From the NCBI GenBank assembly GCA_934481355.1, contig CAKSPH010000006.1:1-64000 (forward strand): a DNA stretch of 64,000 bases, written 5' to 3'. Under the pieces are notes generated by a model. The model had not been told where the DNA came from, did no database searches, and saw only the letters and a program-made list of their open reading frames with translations. Shown piece after piece: positions 51,708-60,139 of the stretch (positions within the stretch are counted from its first letter, which is position 1; the number at the start of each line of letters is the position of its first letter). The stretch is from an uncultured Oscillospiraceae bacterium. GTDB lineage: Bacteria > Bacillota > Clostridia > Oscillospirales > Ruminococcaceae. The translations under genes were made by a program, and so were the position numbers.

Positions 51708-51791
51708 TAAAAAGAGCATTATGTCGCATTACAAAAAACAGGCAGTTCTTTTGTAAGATTTGCACATTTTTTCACAACGAATGAATAAAAA

Positions 51792-52487
51792 TTACACAAG
51801 TGTTGCCATAATCACGCTGATATCGTCCTCGGAACCGTGCTCCGCCGCTGTTCGGACTATCTCCCGGCAGGCGGAGATATCGCTTTCCGCCCGGCTCAGT
51901 ATCTCCTCGATGTTATCCGTGCTGACATGGTCATGAACTCCGTCTGAGGTCATCAGCACCCTCCCGGAGCTGATATCGGACAACCTCGGCATGAAAAACG
52001 AACCTCTCCCGCCGCCGAAACACGCGGTTATCTCGCTGCGTCGGCAGCGCTCCGCCTCCTCGAATCTCCCGAGGGAGCGCAGATAATTGTAGGTCGTCAT
52101 GTCCTCGGTGAGCTGCTTGAGGTAGCCGCCCTGGACTGCGTATATCCGCGTATTCCCGATGTGGAGCGCCCTCCCGCCCGGGAATATCCCCGAGAACGTG
52201 GAAGCCATAGTCTCTTTGCCGGGAGTTTTCCGCGCGAACTCCAGCAGAGCCGCGTTCACCCCGGCGAAGCTGTCCATATCCGGAGCGCACTCCGAGAGCC
52301 GCTCGCAGACGAACTGTGCCGCGATATCCCCGCCGGCGTTGCCGCCAACTCCGTCCGCTATCCCGATAACGCAGGGCGGGACTTCTCCAGAGAATTCCTC
52401 GTTGCAGAGGATACGTCCGCCGATGAGTATTCTGTCCTCGCTGTTATTCTTTCCCGAGCCGCACCGGGTCACTGCACTTATTTTCAT
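51792..52487 (-). CDS. PP2C-type serine/threonine phosphatase
   Basis: 231 residues from the ATG at 52485-52487, with CAGGAG upstream. Metal-binding motifs are 'NSEDRIL', 'IGIADGVGG', 'VLMTSDGVHDHV' and 'GSEDDISVI'. It should remove phosphate from Ser or Thr in proteins. It overlaps the end of the ClpB-like gene by 44 bases and is the last gene of a seven-gene cluster that begins with a Ser/Thr kinase, so it is probably the opposing enzyme for that kinase. Confidence 0.9.
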   Translation of the reverse strand: MKISAVTRCGSGKNNSEDRILIGGRILCNEEFSGEVPPCVIGIADGVGGNAGGDIAAQFVCERLSECAPDMDSFAGVNAALLEFARKTPGKETMASTFSGIFPGGRALHIGNTRIYAVQGGYLKQLTEDMTTYNYLRSLGRFEEAERCRRSEITACFGGGRGSFFMPRLSDISSGRVLMTSDGVHDHVSTDNIEEILSRAESDISACREIVRTAAEHGSEDDISVIMATLV

Positions 52488-54366
52488 GGCTGCTCCTGCA
52501 TTCAAGCGATACCGGCATTTCGTCTGCCCTTATCGCGGTAATTTCGATATCTGCCTGCGAGAAAATCCCATTGTCGAACATATAGCGCGAAAGCGGGTCT
52601 ATCAGCAGATTTTCAACGATGTTGCCTATCCCTCGTCCGCCGTTGCCGAGGTTCCCGAGCGCCTTTTCAAGCAGCACGGAATACGCGCCGTCCGAGAGGG
52701 TCACGGTTATCTGTCTGTCCGCGGAAAGCTGAGACAGAATACGCTGAACCTGCGACCGGAGTATCTGCGCCGCCGCTTCCGGTCTGATGAAATCGAACAC
52801 AACGATGTTCTCGCCGATTCGGTTGAGGATCTCCGGTCTGCCGAGCTCCAGCTTGAAATATTCCTCTATCGCACTGCGGACGCGCTGGCGAACCTCTGGG
52901 TAAGCCATGTCGGCGGTGACGTTCTGCACCCGCTCTCCGGTGGCGCTGCTGCGCGTGTAGATACCGAGATTGCTGGTGAAGATTATCACGCTCTCCGAGA
53001 AATACACCGTGTTGCCCTGACCGTCCGTCATTCTGCCGTCCTCAAGTATCTGGAGGAACTTGTCGAGAATGGACGGGTGCGCCTTTTCTATCTCATCGAA
53101 AAGGAGGATAGAAAACGGCGAGTTTTTTATCGCGTTGGTGAGCTGACCTCCCGCCTCGTAGCCCACATATCCGGGAGGCGCGCCGAGCAATTTCTGGTCG
53201 CTGTGCGGCTGGCTATATTCGCTCATATCGAAGCGTATGCAGCAGCTTTCGTCCCCGAAAAGCCGCTCCGCAAGGGTCTTGGCGGTCTCGGTCTTACCTG
53301 TTCCGGTGGGGCCTGCGAAGAAAAGCACTCCCTTGGGACGGGTGTGGGACGAGCCTTGCAGCCCGGACATTCCGGTGACTGCACGCTTCACGACGTCCAG
53401 CGTCTTGATTATCGCCGCGTCCTGACCCTTTACGCGCCTGCGGAAATCGTCGGCGGCAGTCCGCAGGGATTCCACGTCAAGGCTGCGCCACGGATTCTCG
53501 CGTATTCCGTACTTGTAGAGGTCGATGACATCACACATACTGCGTATGGAAATGCGCTCGTTCTTACAGAGTTTGCGCAGTCCGTTCATCTCGGTGAAGC
53601 TGAATCCCTCGGTGAGCGCCGCGAATCTGTCCTGAATTTTCTCAAGCTCCTGCGGATGTTCCTCGAAATACGGCATTTCCGTGCGGAAAATATCCCCGGC
53701 AAAGAACGTCTGGAAGTTGTTCCCGCGCACGAATCCCGCACGCTCCTCCCGGGTGGGAGTACTGATGGTTATGGTCTTTTCGTTCGGGTTGTCGAGGTAG
53801 AACCACGCCGGAATATCGTTGGATTTGTTCACGATGAGTATGAGCAGGTTGCGGAGCTTCCCGCCGCTTTCCGTGCGTACCTCCGCCGCCTCCATTGCCG
53901 CTTGCAGCAGCACGGTGTAGCTGTCAACCTCAGACTGCTGGAGCCTGTCCGGCGAGGGAATGAATCTCGAAGCAAAGGTCATGATGACAACGCAGGGCTC
54001 CCGGTTCTGGGAGAGCGCGCGCCGGGTGAGCTGCGCCGCTCCGCCTTCATTGCCGCCCTTGAACGAAGCGGCTACCGCGCCGTTCTGCTCCGAAGCTCCC
54101 ACGAGATTTGCAAAACGCTGAGTGTAGCCCTCCTCGCAGGAGTTGTAAAATCCGCGCAGGCTGTCGTAGAACGCGATGTTCGCGTAGCCCTTGTCCCGGA
54201 AAAAGTAGTGCAGATAGTCCGTCAGGTGCAGAATGCTCCCCTGCGGAACGCTGCCCTCATACGGGAACTGATAGCTGTCGAACACATTGCCCTCCAGCAT
54301 GATAAGCGGCTTTATGCGCGAGAATATTTCAAGCTCGCGGTGCCATTTCGGGGTGAAGTCGGTCAT
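52444..54366 (-). CDS. ClpB/ClpV-like AAA+ ATPase with unusual N-terminal half
   Basis: 640 residues. The C-terminal half is a ClpA/ClpB D2-type AAA+ module: Walker A 'GPTGTGKT' at 352-359, pore loop 'GYVGYE' at 399-404, Walker B 'LLFDEIEKAH' at 421-430, sensor 'IIFTSNLG', 'RPEILNRIGENIVVF' with the Arg finger, and the small domain 'NGGRGIGNIVE'. The N-terminal 300 residues look like a decayed AAA domain ('IKPLIMLEGNVFD', 'PCVVIMTFASRFI', 'LRNLLILIVNKSNDIPAWF') lacking a P-loop. There is no Clp N-domain and no IGL/ClpP-binding loop was seen. It should unfold or disassemble a protein complex. It is within the kinase-FHA-phosphatase cluster. Confidence 0.88.
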   Translation of the reverse strand: MTDFTPKWHRELEIFSRIKPLIMLEGNVFDSYQFPYEGSVPQGSILHLTDYLHYFFRDKGYANIAFYDSLRGFYNSCEEGYTQRFANLVGASEQNGAVAASFKGGNEGGAAQLTRRALSQNREPCVVIMTFASRFIPSPDRLQQSEVDSYTVLLQAAMEAAEVRTESGGKLRNLLILIVNKSNDIPAWFYLDNPNEKTITISTPTREERAGFVRGNNFQTFFAGDIFRTEMPYFEEHPQELEKIQDRFAALTEGFSFTEMNGLRKLCKNERISIRSMCDVIDLYKYGIRENPWRSLDVESLRTAADDFRRRVKGQDAAIIKTLDVVKRAVTGMSGLQGSSHTRPKGVLFFAGPTGTGKTETAKTLAERLFGDESCCIRFDMSEYSQPHSDQKLLGAPPGYVGYEAGGQLTNAIKNSPFSILLFDEIEKAHPSILDKFLQILEDGRMTDGQGNTVYFSESVIIFTSNLGIYTRSSATGERVQNVTADMAYPEVRQRVRSAIEEYFKLELGRPEILNRIGENIVVFDFIRPEAAAQILRSQVQRILSQLSADRQITVTLSDGAYSVLLEKALGNLGNGGRGIGNIVENLLIDPLSRYMFDNGIFSQADIEITAIRADEMPVSLECRSSHENKCSDPVRLGKE

Positions 54367-54377
54367 GTGCTCCTCCT

Positions 54378-55466
54378 TTATTCGCCGGGAAATTCCGACA
54401 GGTGGCGGCAGGGAATCTTGTTTTCAAGGCAGCACCGCTGCGCTGAGCTGTCCGGCAGGCAGTATACCGTGATGTTCCCGCCGGGAGTAACCATGATGCC
54501 GCACAGGTCCACAAGTTCGGTGTTCATGCCGAGAACTGCCACCGCCCTGCTGAAGCTGAGCTGAAAATCGCTGAACGGGCTTATCACCGTGCGCGTATTT
54601 GCCGGTATTATCAGGCTGCGAAGGGACGCGCACTCCACGAACGCGTTGTTTTCAATGCTCATCAGCGTTTCGGGAAGCACCACCTTTTTCAGCGCCGTAC
54701 ACCAGCCGAAGCACTTTTCCGGAATGACCTGCACCCGGGTATTTTCAAGGTGTATCTCCGTGAACCGGCAGCTTGCGAATGCACCCGCGCCGATGGAAGC
54801 AAGGCTGTCCGGAAAATCAAGTCTGTCCAGCGTGCAGGCGCTGAATGCGTTCTTCCCGATGATGTAAAGCTGATCCGGGAGTATAAGGCGGTTCAGCCTT
54901 GCGCCGCGGAACGCACCCTCGCCTATCCGCGTTACCGGACGGCCGTCTATCAGGTCCGGAATCCGCAGGGTCTCCGGGACTATCACCTCGCCGTTGACAT
55001 CGTGGTGGATACGCAGTCCCGTGATGGTGACGCTGCCGTCCTCGATACGGTAGCCGAGGTTCTTCATCGCCTCCTCGTAGCCGCTGTCAGGCTGCGCGGA
55101 CTGCCACTTTCCGAGCGCCTCCGCTATGTTGGAGTTCGCCGCCAGCATACTGTCGCTGCGGGATTTTTCCATGGCCGCGTCTATCTTCTGGTCGAGGGGC
55201 TGCAATTCATCGAGAGCCCTCTGCGCCGAATCTTTCTGCGCGTCAAGGTCGAATTTCTCCTTGTCCGAAACGGAATTCAGGAACGCCGTCGTCCTCAGCA
55301 GCCGCGCCTGATTCGTTATGTACGCCCTCAGCCGGTCGGAGGTCTGGATATCCTTTATCGTTTCCAGAGTTTCCGTCAGCAGGGCTATGCGCTTTTCCGC
55401 GCTGTCCAGCCGCGATTTCAGGTCCTCTATTTCAAGACGCTGCTTCAGTTCGTCAAGCTCGGTCAT
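54378..55466 (-). CDS. Coiled-coil and leucine-rich repeat (BspA-like) protein
   Basis: 362 residues from the ATG at 55464-55466 (ACAGGA upstream; an earlier ATG overlaps a GGAGG). Residues 1-60 are a coiled coil ('LKQRLEIEDLKSRLDSAEKRIALLTETLETI'). Residues about 150-330 hold LRR_5/BspA-type repeats ('LPDQLYIIGKNAFSACTLDRLDFPDSLASIGAGAFASC'). There is no signal peptide, so unlike most BspA proteins it should be cytoplasmic. It may be the adaptor that presents partners to the ATPase encoded 11 bases downstream. This role is inference from position. Confidence 0.83.
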   Translation of the reverse strand: MTELDELKQRLEIEDLKSRLDSAEKRIALLTETLETIKDIQTSDRLRAYITNQARLLRTTAFLNSVSDKEKFDLDAQKDSAQRALDELQPLDQKIDAAMEKSRSDSMLAANSNIAEALGKWQSAQPDSGYEEAMKNLGYRIEDGSVTITGLRIHHDVNGEVIVPETLRIPDLIDGRPVTRIGEGAFRGARLNRLILPDQLYIIGKNAFSACTLDRLDFPDSLASIGAGAFASCRFTEIHLENTRVQVIPEKCFGWCTALKKVVLPETLMSIENNAFVECASLRSLIIPANTRTVISPFSDFQLSFSRAVAVLGMNTELVDLCGIMVTPGGNITVYCLPDSSAQRCCLENKIPCRHLSEFPGE

Positions 55467-55509
55467 TTGTTCCTGTCCTCCATATAATTGCATGGTATCA
55501 CCCGCGCCG

Positions 55510-56121
55510 TCACTCGCCGTCTTTCACAAGATTCCTTTCTGTGAGCCGCCGCTCAAGCTCTACGGGATAATCCGCGCCGTGTATTCCAACGGAAACGACG
55601 CTGTTTCCCACCGTGAAATTCTGTATCATGTTGCCGCCGCGCATATATTCCTCATAGACCGCACGGAGGCTTTCATCAAGGAATATCACCCGCTGATTGT
55701 CCGAGCCGCGCAGCTGACAGCCGATGTTGCGTTCCGCGATGTATTCGCCGTCTATCAGCACCGAAACGTTCTCCAGAACTCCGGAAGCCCCCGGCATTTC
55801 CCGGAGCTGCTCCAGAGTATAGCCCGTGTACAGCAGTATGTCCCCGGAGATCTCACGCAGCTCCGGAAGAAGCCCCGCAAGCTCCGGCTGTTCCATCGGG
55901 TCGCCGCCGGTCAGCGTGAAGCCGTCCACCGGCGCGGAATCCGAAACCGAGCGCACAAGCTCCATCAGCCGCCGCGGGGTTATGCGGTATTTCTCCAGCC
56001 TTTGCCAGAGCTCAGGATTGCTGCACCCCTTACACCCGTGGGAGCACCCGCAGAACCATATCCCTATGCGGTTTCCGGGACCAAGAGTCCTGACCGGATA
56101 GAGTATCCGCGCTACGAACAT
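55510..56121 (-). CDS. NrdG-like 4Fe-4S radical SAM protein
   Basis: 203 residues. The radical SAM cluster motif CxxxCxxC is 'CSHGCKGC' (Cys26, Cys30, Cys33), preceded by 'GPGNRIGIWFCG' as in anaerobic ribonucleotide reductase activating enzymes. 'DGFTLTGGDPMEQPE' is the SAM-contact segment. Residues about 160-203 form a short extra tail. There is no nrdD gene beside it. It overlaps the FHA gene by 10 bases and lies inside a protein phosphorylation cluster, so it likely makes a radical modification for that system rather than activating NrdD. This is inference. Confidence 0.85.
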   Translation of the reverse strand: MFVARILYPVRTLGPGNRIGIWFCGCSHGCKGCSNPELWQRLEKYRITPRRLMELVRSVSDSAPVDGFTLTGGDPMEQPELAGLLPELREISGDILLYTGYTLEQLREMPGASGVLENVSVLIDGEYIAERNIGCQLRGSDNQRVIFLDESLRAVYEEYMRGGNMIQNFTVGNSVVSVGIHGADYPVELERRLTERNLVKDGE

Positions 56122-56702
56122 ATCCTCACCGTGAAATACGCCGCGCCCTCCTGCCGGGAGCCGTCAGCCACGCAGCCGCCGAGTCCCACCTCGTCGCCGT
56201 CGTGGAGCTCCTGCGGAGAAGTGGAAATGCGCGCGTTGTTTATGTAGGTGTGGTTCACGGAACCGCAGTCCGCAATGAAAAGCCGCCCGTCCAGCACCGT
56301 AAATTTCGCGTGTGTGCGGCTGACGTACTGTTTCCGCGAAAGGTAGCCGCTCATCTCCTGCTCCCTGCCGACTGTGGTTTCCTGCCGGGTCAGCTCATAG
56401 GCGAAGCTTCCGTCAGCTGCGGCAAGCGTGAAGTGAGGGGCGGACGCGCTTTCCGGCTCCGGGGCGGGAATTATGTCCGAGATATCCTCGCCGCACTGCG
56501 CGCACTTCCGCGCCGCCGGGGGATTAACCGCGCCGCACTCGCAGACACGCACCAGTTTTTTTGACGGAGCGGGTGCCTCCCGGACTTCCGAAGTCCCGTC
56601 CACTACCGGGGAGGCTGTGATGTCCGCCTCGCAGCGGGCGCACTCTATCCGGAACGGCTCGTTGTGGAAGCCGCAGTCCGGGCAGACCTTGTATTTACTC
56701 AT
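56112..56702 (-). CDS. Double zinc-ribbon FHA-domain protein
   Basis: 196 residues. Two zinc ribbons: Cys7, Cys10, Cys21, Cys24 and Cys54, Cys56, Cys67, Cys70. A Pro/Glu/Ala linker leads to an FHA domain at about 100-195 with the phosphothreonine-binding residues Gly112-Arg113, Ser128-Arg129 with His131 ('VSRTHAKF'), and 'GSVNHTYINNARI' with Asn150. FHA domains bind phosphothreonine. The kinase of the same operon has two TxxNP-like repeats at its N-terminus that could be its target. It overlaps its neighbours on both sides. Confidence 0.9.
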   Translation of the reverse strand: MSKYKVCPDCGFHNEPFRIECARCEADITASPVVDGTSEVREAPAPSKKLVRVCECGAVNPPAARKCAQCGEDISDIIPAPEPESASAPHFTLAAADGSFAYELTRQETTVGREQEMSGYLSRKQYVSRTHAKFTVLDGRLFIADCGSVNHTYINNARISTSPQELHDGDEVGLGGCVADGSRQEGAAYFTVRICS

Positions 56703-57972
56703 CTGAACTCATTTCCTCTGCAGTTTCTCCGGAGTACTCCACGCGGCGGTCGGTTGGGATATCGGCGGTCATGTCGTAGTCCGAAATGTTAATCACCTGC
56801 GCGTACTCCGCTTCCGGCGGGAGCAGCGAGATGTGCTCGGCGGTCACGCCCCTGTCCGCCAGCCGCCGCTCAAACTCCCGGAATTTGCCGCAGAAGCTGC
56901 GCATATCCTCGGTGAGCCGCCCGGTCTCCTCCGCGTCCGGAAGCCGGTCGGTACTGTCCGCGCCGCCAAGCTCCATGGTTATGCTGCCGCTGTCGGAGTA
57001 GGTCACATTTACCACGGTGCCCTCGCTGAAGCTGTACAGCTCGCTTCGGAAGCGCCGCCCGCTCTTCTTCACCACGGAGCGCCCTCCGACAAGACGGTAG
57101 CCCATATCCTCCATCACCTCGTCAACGGAGGCGCTGATATAGCTCTGCTCCTTTTCGTGGAGTATCTCAGCCTCCAGCCCGGATATGAGCGCGCTCAGCC
57201 TGCCGTCCGCGCCCGGGGCAAACGGCACTCCCTGCGGAGAAACGCCCTTTTCTTCGCACAGCGCGTAATATCTCGCAAGGAGCTCGTCGTACCTCCCGCC
57301 GATACTCTCCCGCAGCGCCGAATAGCCGTGGCATTCCTTTTCGAGCGGTATCACGGTCATCGCGAGGAAATTCTGCATATATCCCTCATCGGAAATTTCC
57401 GCCAGCTGGCGCTCCGATGCCGCGATATCCCGCCGGAGCGCTTCGCTCAGCTCCAGCCCGGAAAGCTCCGTCAGCCGCCCCAGGATCTCCCTGCGGAGCT
57501 CCTCCATGCGCTGCTGCGCCGGAGTTTTTATGCTGCTGAAATCCGCGCCGGAAATGCTGTCGGTTATATCTGATTTCAGACGAATGAGATTTCCGGCGGC
57601 TGTTCCGTCCAGCTCCGCCCGGAGCCTTGTCAGGCGTTCGAGCGCCGTCCGCGCGGACTTCACCGCCTTTTCCATCACGTCCGGGGACTTGCTGTTTCTG
57701 GCTTCCGCGAGGGCTTTCAGCTCCGCTTCAACGAGTCTCTGAAGCTCCTGCTTCTTCCCGGAATAGCCGCTGTCGCCGCCTGTGCGCTCTGCCAGAAGAG
57801 CTGAATGCTCGTCATACTCCGCCGGGAGCTTCGCCAGTCCGCCGATTTTTGCGGTCAGGTGTGTGATGTGCGCCCGGGCTTCGCCCCTGCGGCGCTCGGT
57901 TTCATGCTGTTTTATCAGCGCCCGGCGCTGCGCCGGGGTCAGCTTGTAGTTTGAAGTTTTCGGTCCGCTCAC
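56695..57972 (-). CDS. Coiled-coil protein of unknown function in the kinase cluster
   Basis: 425 residues from a GTG start at 57970-57972, chosen because GGAGGG is six bases upstream; the frame is open further but would run back into the kinase gene. Residues about 10-260 are mostly charged helices with coiled-coil character ('RRALIKQHETERRRGEARAHITHLTAKI', 'ELQRLVEAELKALAEARN'). Residues about 265-380 look mixed alpha/beta ('MEDMGYRLVGGRSVVKKSGRRFRSELYSFSEGTVVNVTYSDSGSITMEL'), a compact domain not recognised. The C-terminus is acidic. No catalytic motif was found. It lies between the kinase and FHA genes and may be their common scaffold or substrate. Confidence 0.83.
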   Translation of the reverse strand: MSGPKTSNYKLTPAQRRALIKQHETERRRGEARAHITHLTAKIGGLAKLPAEYDEHSALLAERTGGDSGYSGKKQELQRLVEAELKALAEARNSKSPDVMEKAVKSARTALERLTRLRAELDGTAAGNLIRLKSDITDSISGADFSSIKTPAQQRMEELRREILGRLTELSGLELSEALRRDIAASERQLAEISDEGYMQNFLAMTVIPLEKECHGYSALRESIGGRYDELLARYYALCEEKGVSPQGVPFAPGADGRLSALISGLEAEILHEKEQSYISASVDEVMEDMGYRLVGGRSVVKKSGRRFRSELYSFSEGTVVNVTYSDSGSITMELGGADSTDRLPDAEETGRLTEDMRSFCGKFREFERRLADRGVTAEHISLLPPEAEYAQVINISDYDMTADIPTDRRVEYSGETAEEMSSDE

Positions 57973-57986
57973 GCTGTCCCTCCGTT

Positions 57987-59651
57987 CTATGCAAGCGAGC
58001 TTTTCCAGCTCTCGACTTCCCTGCCCTTTCCAAGGGCGGTCAGCCACGCTTCAAATTGTATATCCAGCACGGAGCCGCCGTCGATAAGCCCGCCGCACAG
58101 CTCCTCGAATTTCAGAATATCCTCTGCAAGCAGGCGCTTCATACAGCGCACGAGGTCGTCCGGAGTATCGAAGCTCCCGCCGCCCGCGTGCAGCGACTTC
58201 CCTCCGGTCAGCGCGAAGCCTGCGGTATACCTTGCCACTGCGGCGCTGCGCGGGTCGCCGGAGCTCACCTCCGCCATATCCTCGATATTACGCGCGGACT
58301 GCACAAGCTCCGTTTTCTCAGGGCAGGCGCTGCGGACGTACTCCGAAATCAGCCGCCGGGACAGCACCTCCGTGATGAAGATGTCGTCCATGCCGCTGCC
58401 GGCTCTCATCCGGGTCAGGATATAGTCCCCGAGGGCTGTGAGGCTCTCAAATCTGCAGGATTTCCAGCAGAACGCCCTGTACTCCGGGTCGAGGCGGTAC
58501 AGCAGCCGGAAAAACGCGATATCCGGGTCTGCGCCGCCTGCAGCTTCCTCCTCCGCGTCCATGACGGCGCTGGCAAGCTGCGGTTCGAACGGCTTCAGGA
58601 ACGCAGAAAGAATGCCGCGGAACACCTGCTTCTTGCCCTGCTCCCAGTTCTCCGAAAAAGCGAGCACCACCTCGTGTACGCTCCCAAGCCGCCTGTCCAT
58701 GAACGTATATGCCGGAAAAGCCGCAACAACAGAGTTCCCCGCCCCGGGAAGCGGCTGTGAGATACCCCTGCACCAGTTTTCGACCTCGGTATAGGTCCAG
58801 CGGCGGTTTGGGTTATCCTTGCGGCGGCGGTTTGTTATGTCGTAGTAGGTCAGCGCGGAGATCAGCTCCCGCAGCTCCCCGGGCATGGAATCCGGCAGCG
58901 GAATGCTCTGGATAACGGTGTACCTCGCGATGTCCTCGGCGGACATATCCGCGTAGGGAGTTTTCCCGCAGAACAGCTCATACAGCGTTATTCCGAACGA
59001 GTAGTAGTCCGATTCCTCCAGAAATAGCCTGCGGAAAGTTTCCGGCGCGGAGTACTCCGGGGTCATTCCCGTGGAGGTCACGACCACCGTGCTGCCGTCC
59101 GTCTGTACCGAGCTTATGCCGAAGTCTATCACGGCGATATCGCCGCCGTCCGTCAGCATTATGTTGGATGGCTTCAGATCCTTGTGGATTATCCCCGCGT
59201 CATGAAGCGCCGCGAGAGCCTGGTTTATCTCTGGGATGATCTTCGCCCGGAGCTCCTCATAGCTGAATCGCCTGCCGCGCAGCGAGCCGTTCCGGTAATA
59301 CGGGAGTATCTCGAACGGCATTCCCCGGAAATTCCCGGAGTAGTAAAGCGGCGCGATGTAGGGGCAGCGTATCTCCTGAAGCGCCGCGATGACCTCGCTT
59401 TTAACGGCGATGGGGCGGCGGTAGAGCTTTGCGGCGTATTCCGTGCCGTCCCGCTCGCAGACGAAGATGTCCGCTTCCCCTGCGGGAGCCTCCAGCCTGC
59501 GTCTGAGCACATATCCCCCGGGGAGCTCCTCGCCGGGCTCCGCCGTAAACGGCAATACAGCCGGGTTTACAATTGTGGCTCCGCCTGCGGAGGCAGGATT
59601 TATCACTGTCGCATTTTCGGTTATTGGATTTATGCTCGTCCTGTCGCTCAT
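57987..59651 (-). CDS. Hanks-type serine/threonine protein kinase
   Basis: 554 residues. The kinase domain covers about 45-305: Lys75 in 'YAAKLY', catalytic Asp158 in 'HKDLKPSNIML', Asp176 in 'DFGISS', and 'TPEYSAPE' at 197-204. The glycine loop is poor ('LRRRLEAPAGEADI'). The N-terminal 33 residues hold two similar motifs, ATVINPA and ATIVNPA, likely phosphothreonine sites for the FHA partner. Residues 305-554 are a helical domain not recognised. There is no membrane segment, so it is a cytoplasmic kinase unlike PASTA-type PrkC. It is the first gene of the seven-gene cluster. Confidence 0.92.
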   Translation of the reverse strand: MSDRTSINPITENATVINPASAGGATIVNPAVLPFTAEPGEELPGGYVLRRRLEAPAGEADIFVCERDGTEYAAKLYRRPIAVKSEVIAALQEIRCPYIAPLYYSGNFRGMPFEILPYYRNGSLRGRRFSYEELRAKIIPEINQALAALHDAGIIHKDLKPSNIMLTDGGDIAVIDFGISSVQTDGSTVVVTSTGMTPEYSAPETFRRLFLEESDYYSFGITLYELFCGKTPYADMSAEDIARYTVIQSIPLPDSMPGELRELISALTYYDITNRRRKDNPNRRWTYTEVENWCRGISQPLPGAGNSVVAAFPAYTFMDRRLGSVHEVVLAFSENWEQGKKQVFRGILSAFLKPFEPQLASAVMDAEEEAAGGADPDIAFFRLLYRLDPEYRAFCWKSCRFESLTALGDYILTRMRAGSGMDDIFITEVLSRRLISEYVRSACPEKTELVQSARNIEDMAEVSSGDPRSAAVARYTAGFALTGGKSLHAGGGSFDTPDDLVRCMKRLLAEDILKFEELCGGLIDGGSVLDIQFEAWLTALGKGREVESWKSSLA

Positions 59652-59679
59652 ATCTGTCCCCCCGGCTCCGTTTTATACA

Positions 59680-59708
59680 ATTATACCATATTACTAACAG
59701 CATTGCAA
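59680..59708 (-). promoter_or_regulatory. Promoter of the kinase/FHA/ClpB/PP2C cluster
   Basis: On the minus strand TTGCAA (59703-59708), 17 bases, TATAAT (59680-59685). Confidence 0.65.
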
Positions 59709-60076
59709 TACCTTATTGACAGATTCGGCATATTCCGCACATAAGGACAGCCGATAAAGGTTACACTGCGTCCTGTTGGCGGAATTTCCTTAATGCCATG
59801 GATCAGAGGAATAATTTCAGCTATATTTTTTTCCTATAGTTACTATACGATAAAGGTTGTTGATTGTAAACCCTAGTAAAGTATAGGCTTTATGTAACGA
59901 ACAAAGCCTGAAATGTAACAAACCGCATTGTATCAACAAAAACTTGTATCAATTGCAGTAGATGTAAAACAGCGATTTCAGAACATGAGCAAATCATCAT
60001 TTCCGTGTCGCGCTCCGATATATCAATGACAACAGTTGCACATCATACGTTTTTGAAAAATCATGGAAAAGGAGTA
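59709..60076. other. AT-rich intergenic stretch without a gene
   Basis: No open reading frame with an RBS was seen. It holds an AGGCTTT/AAAGCCT hairpin (59885-59909) and two direct copies of TTGTATCAA at 59928 and 59944, 16 bases apart, which could bind a regulator such as the XRE protein encoded next. Confidence 0.4.
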
Positions 60077-60105
60077 TTGATTTTTAAAAAAATTTAGTGT
60101 ATAAT
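60077..60105 (+). promoter_or_regulatory. Promoter of the XRE regulator gene
   Basis: TTGATT (60077-60082), 17 bases, TATAAT (60100-60105). Confidence 0.7.
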
Positions 60106-60139
60106 GTAAAGACAAACGAAAAGACAGGAGGAACATTCA

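Noticed and set aside
54420..54445. AAGGCAGCACCGC inside the LRR gene as a copy of the second palindromic family
   Set aside because: Only about ten bases match, without the pairing arm, and it lies in coding sequence.
52159..54564. 801-codon plus-strand open frame opposite the ClpB-like gene
   Set aside because: It mirrors the codon pattern of the GC-rich gene on the other strand, has no RBS, and its translation has no recognisable motif.
51792..59651. Type VI secretion locus
   Set aside because: Kinase, FHA, ClpV-like and phosphatase genes fit, but there are no sheath, tube, baseplate or membrane-complex genes and the organism appears Gram-positive.
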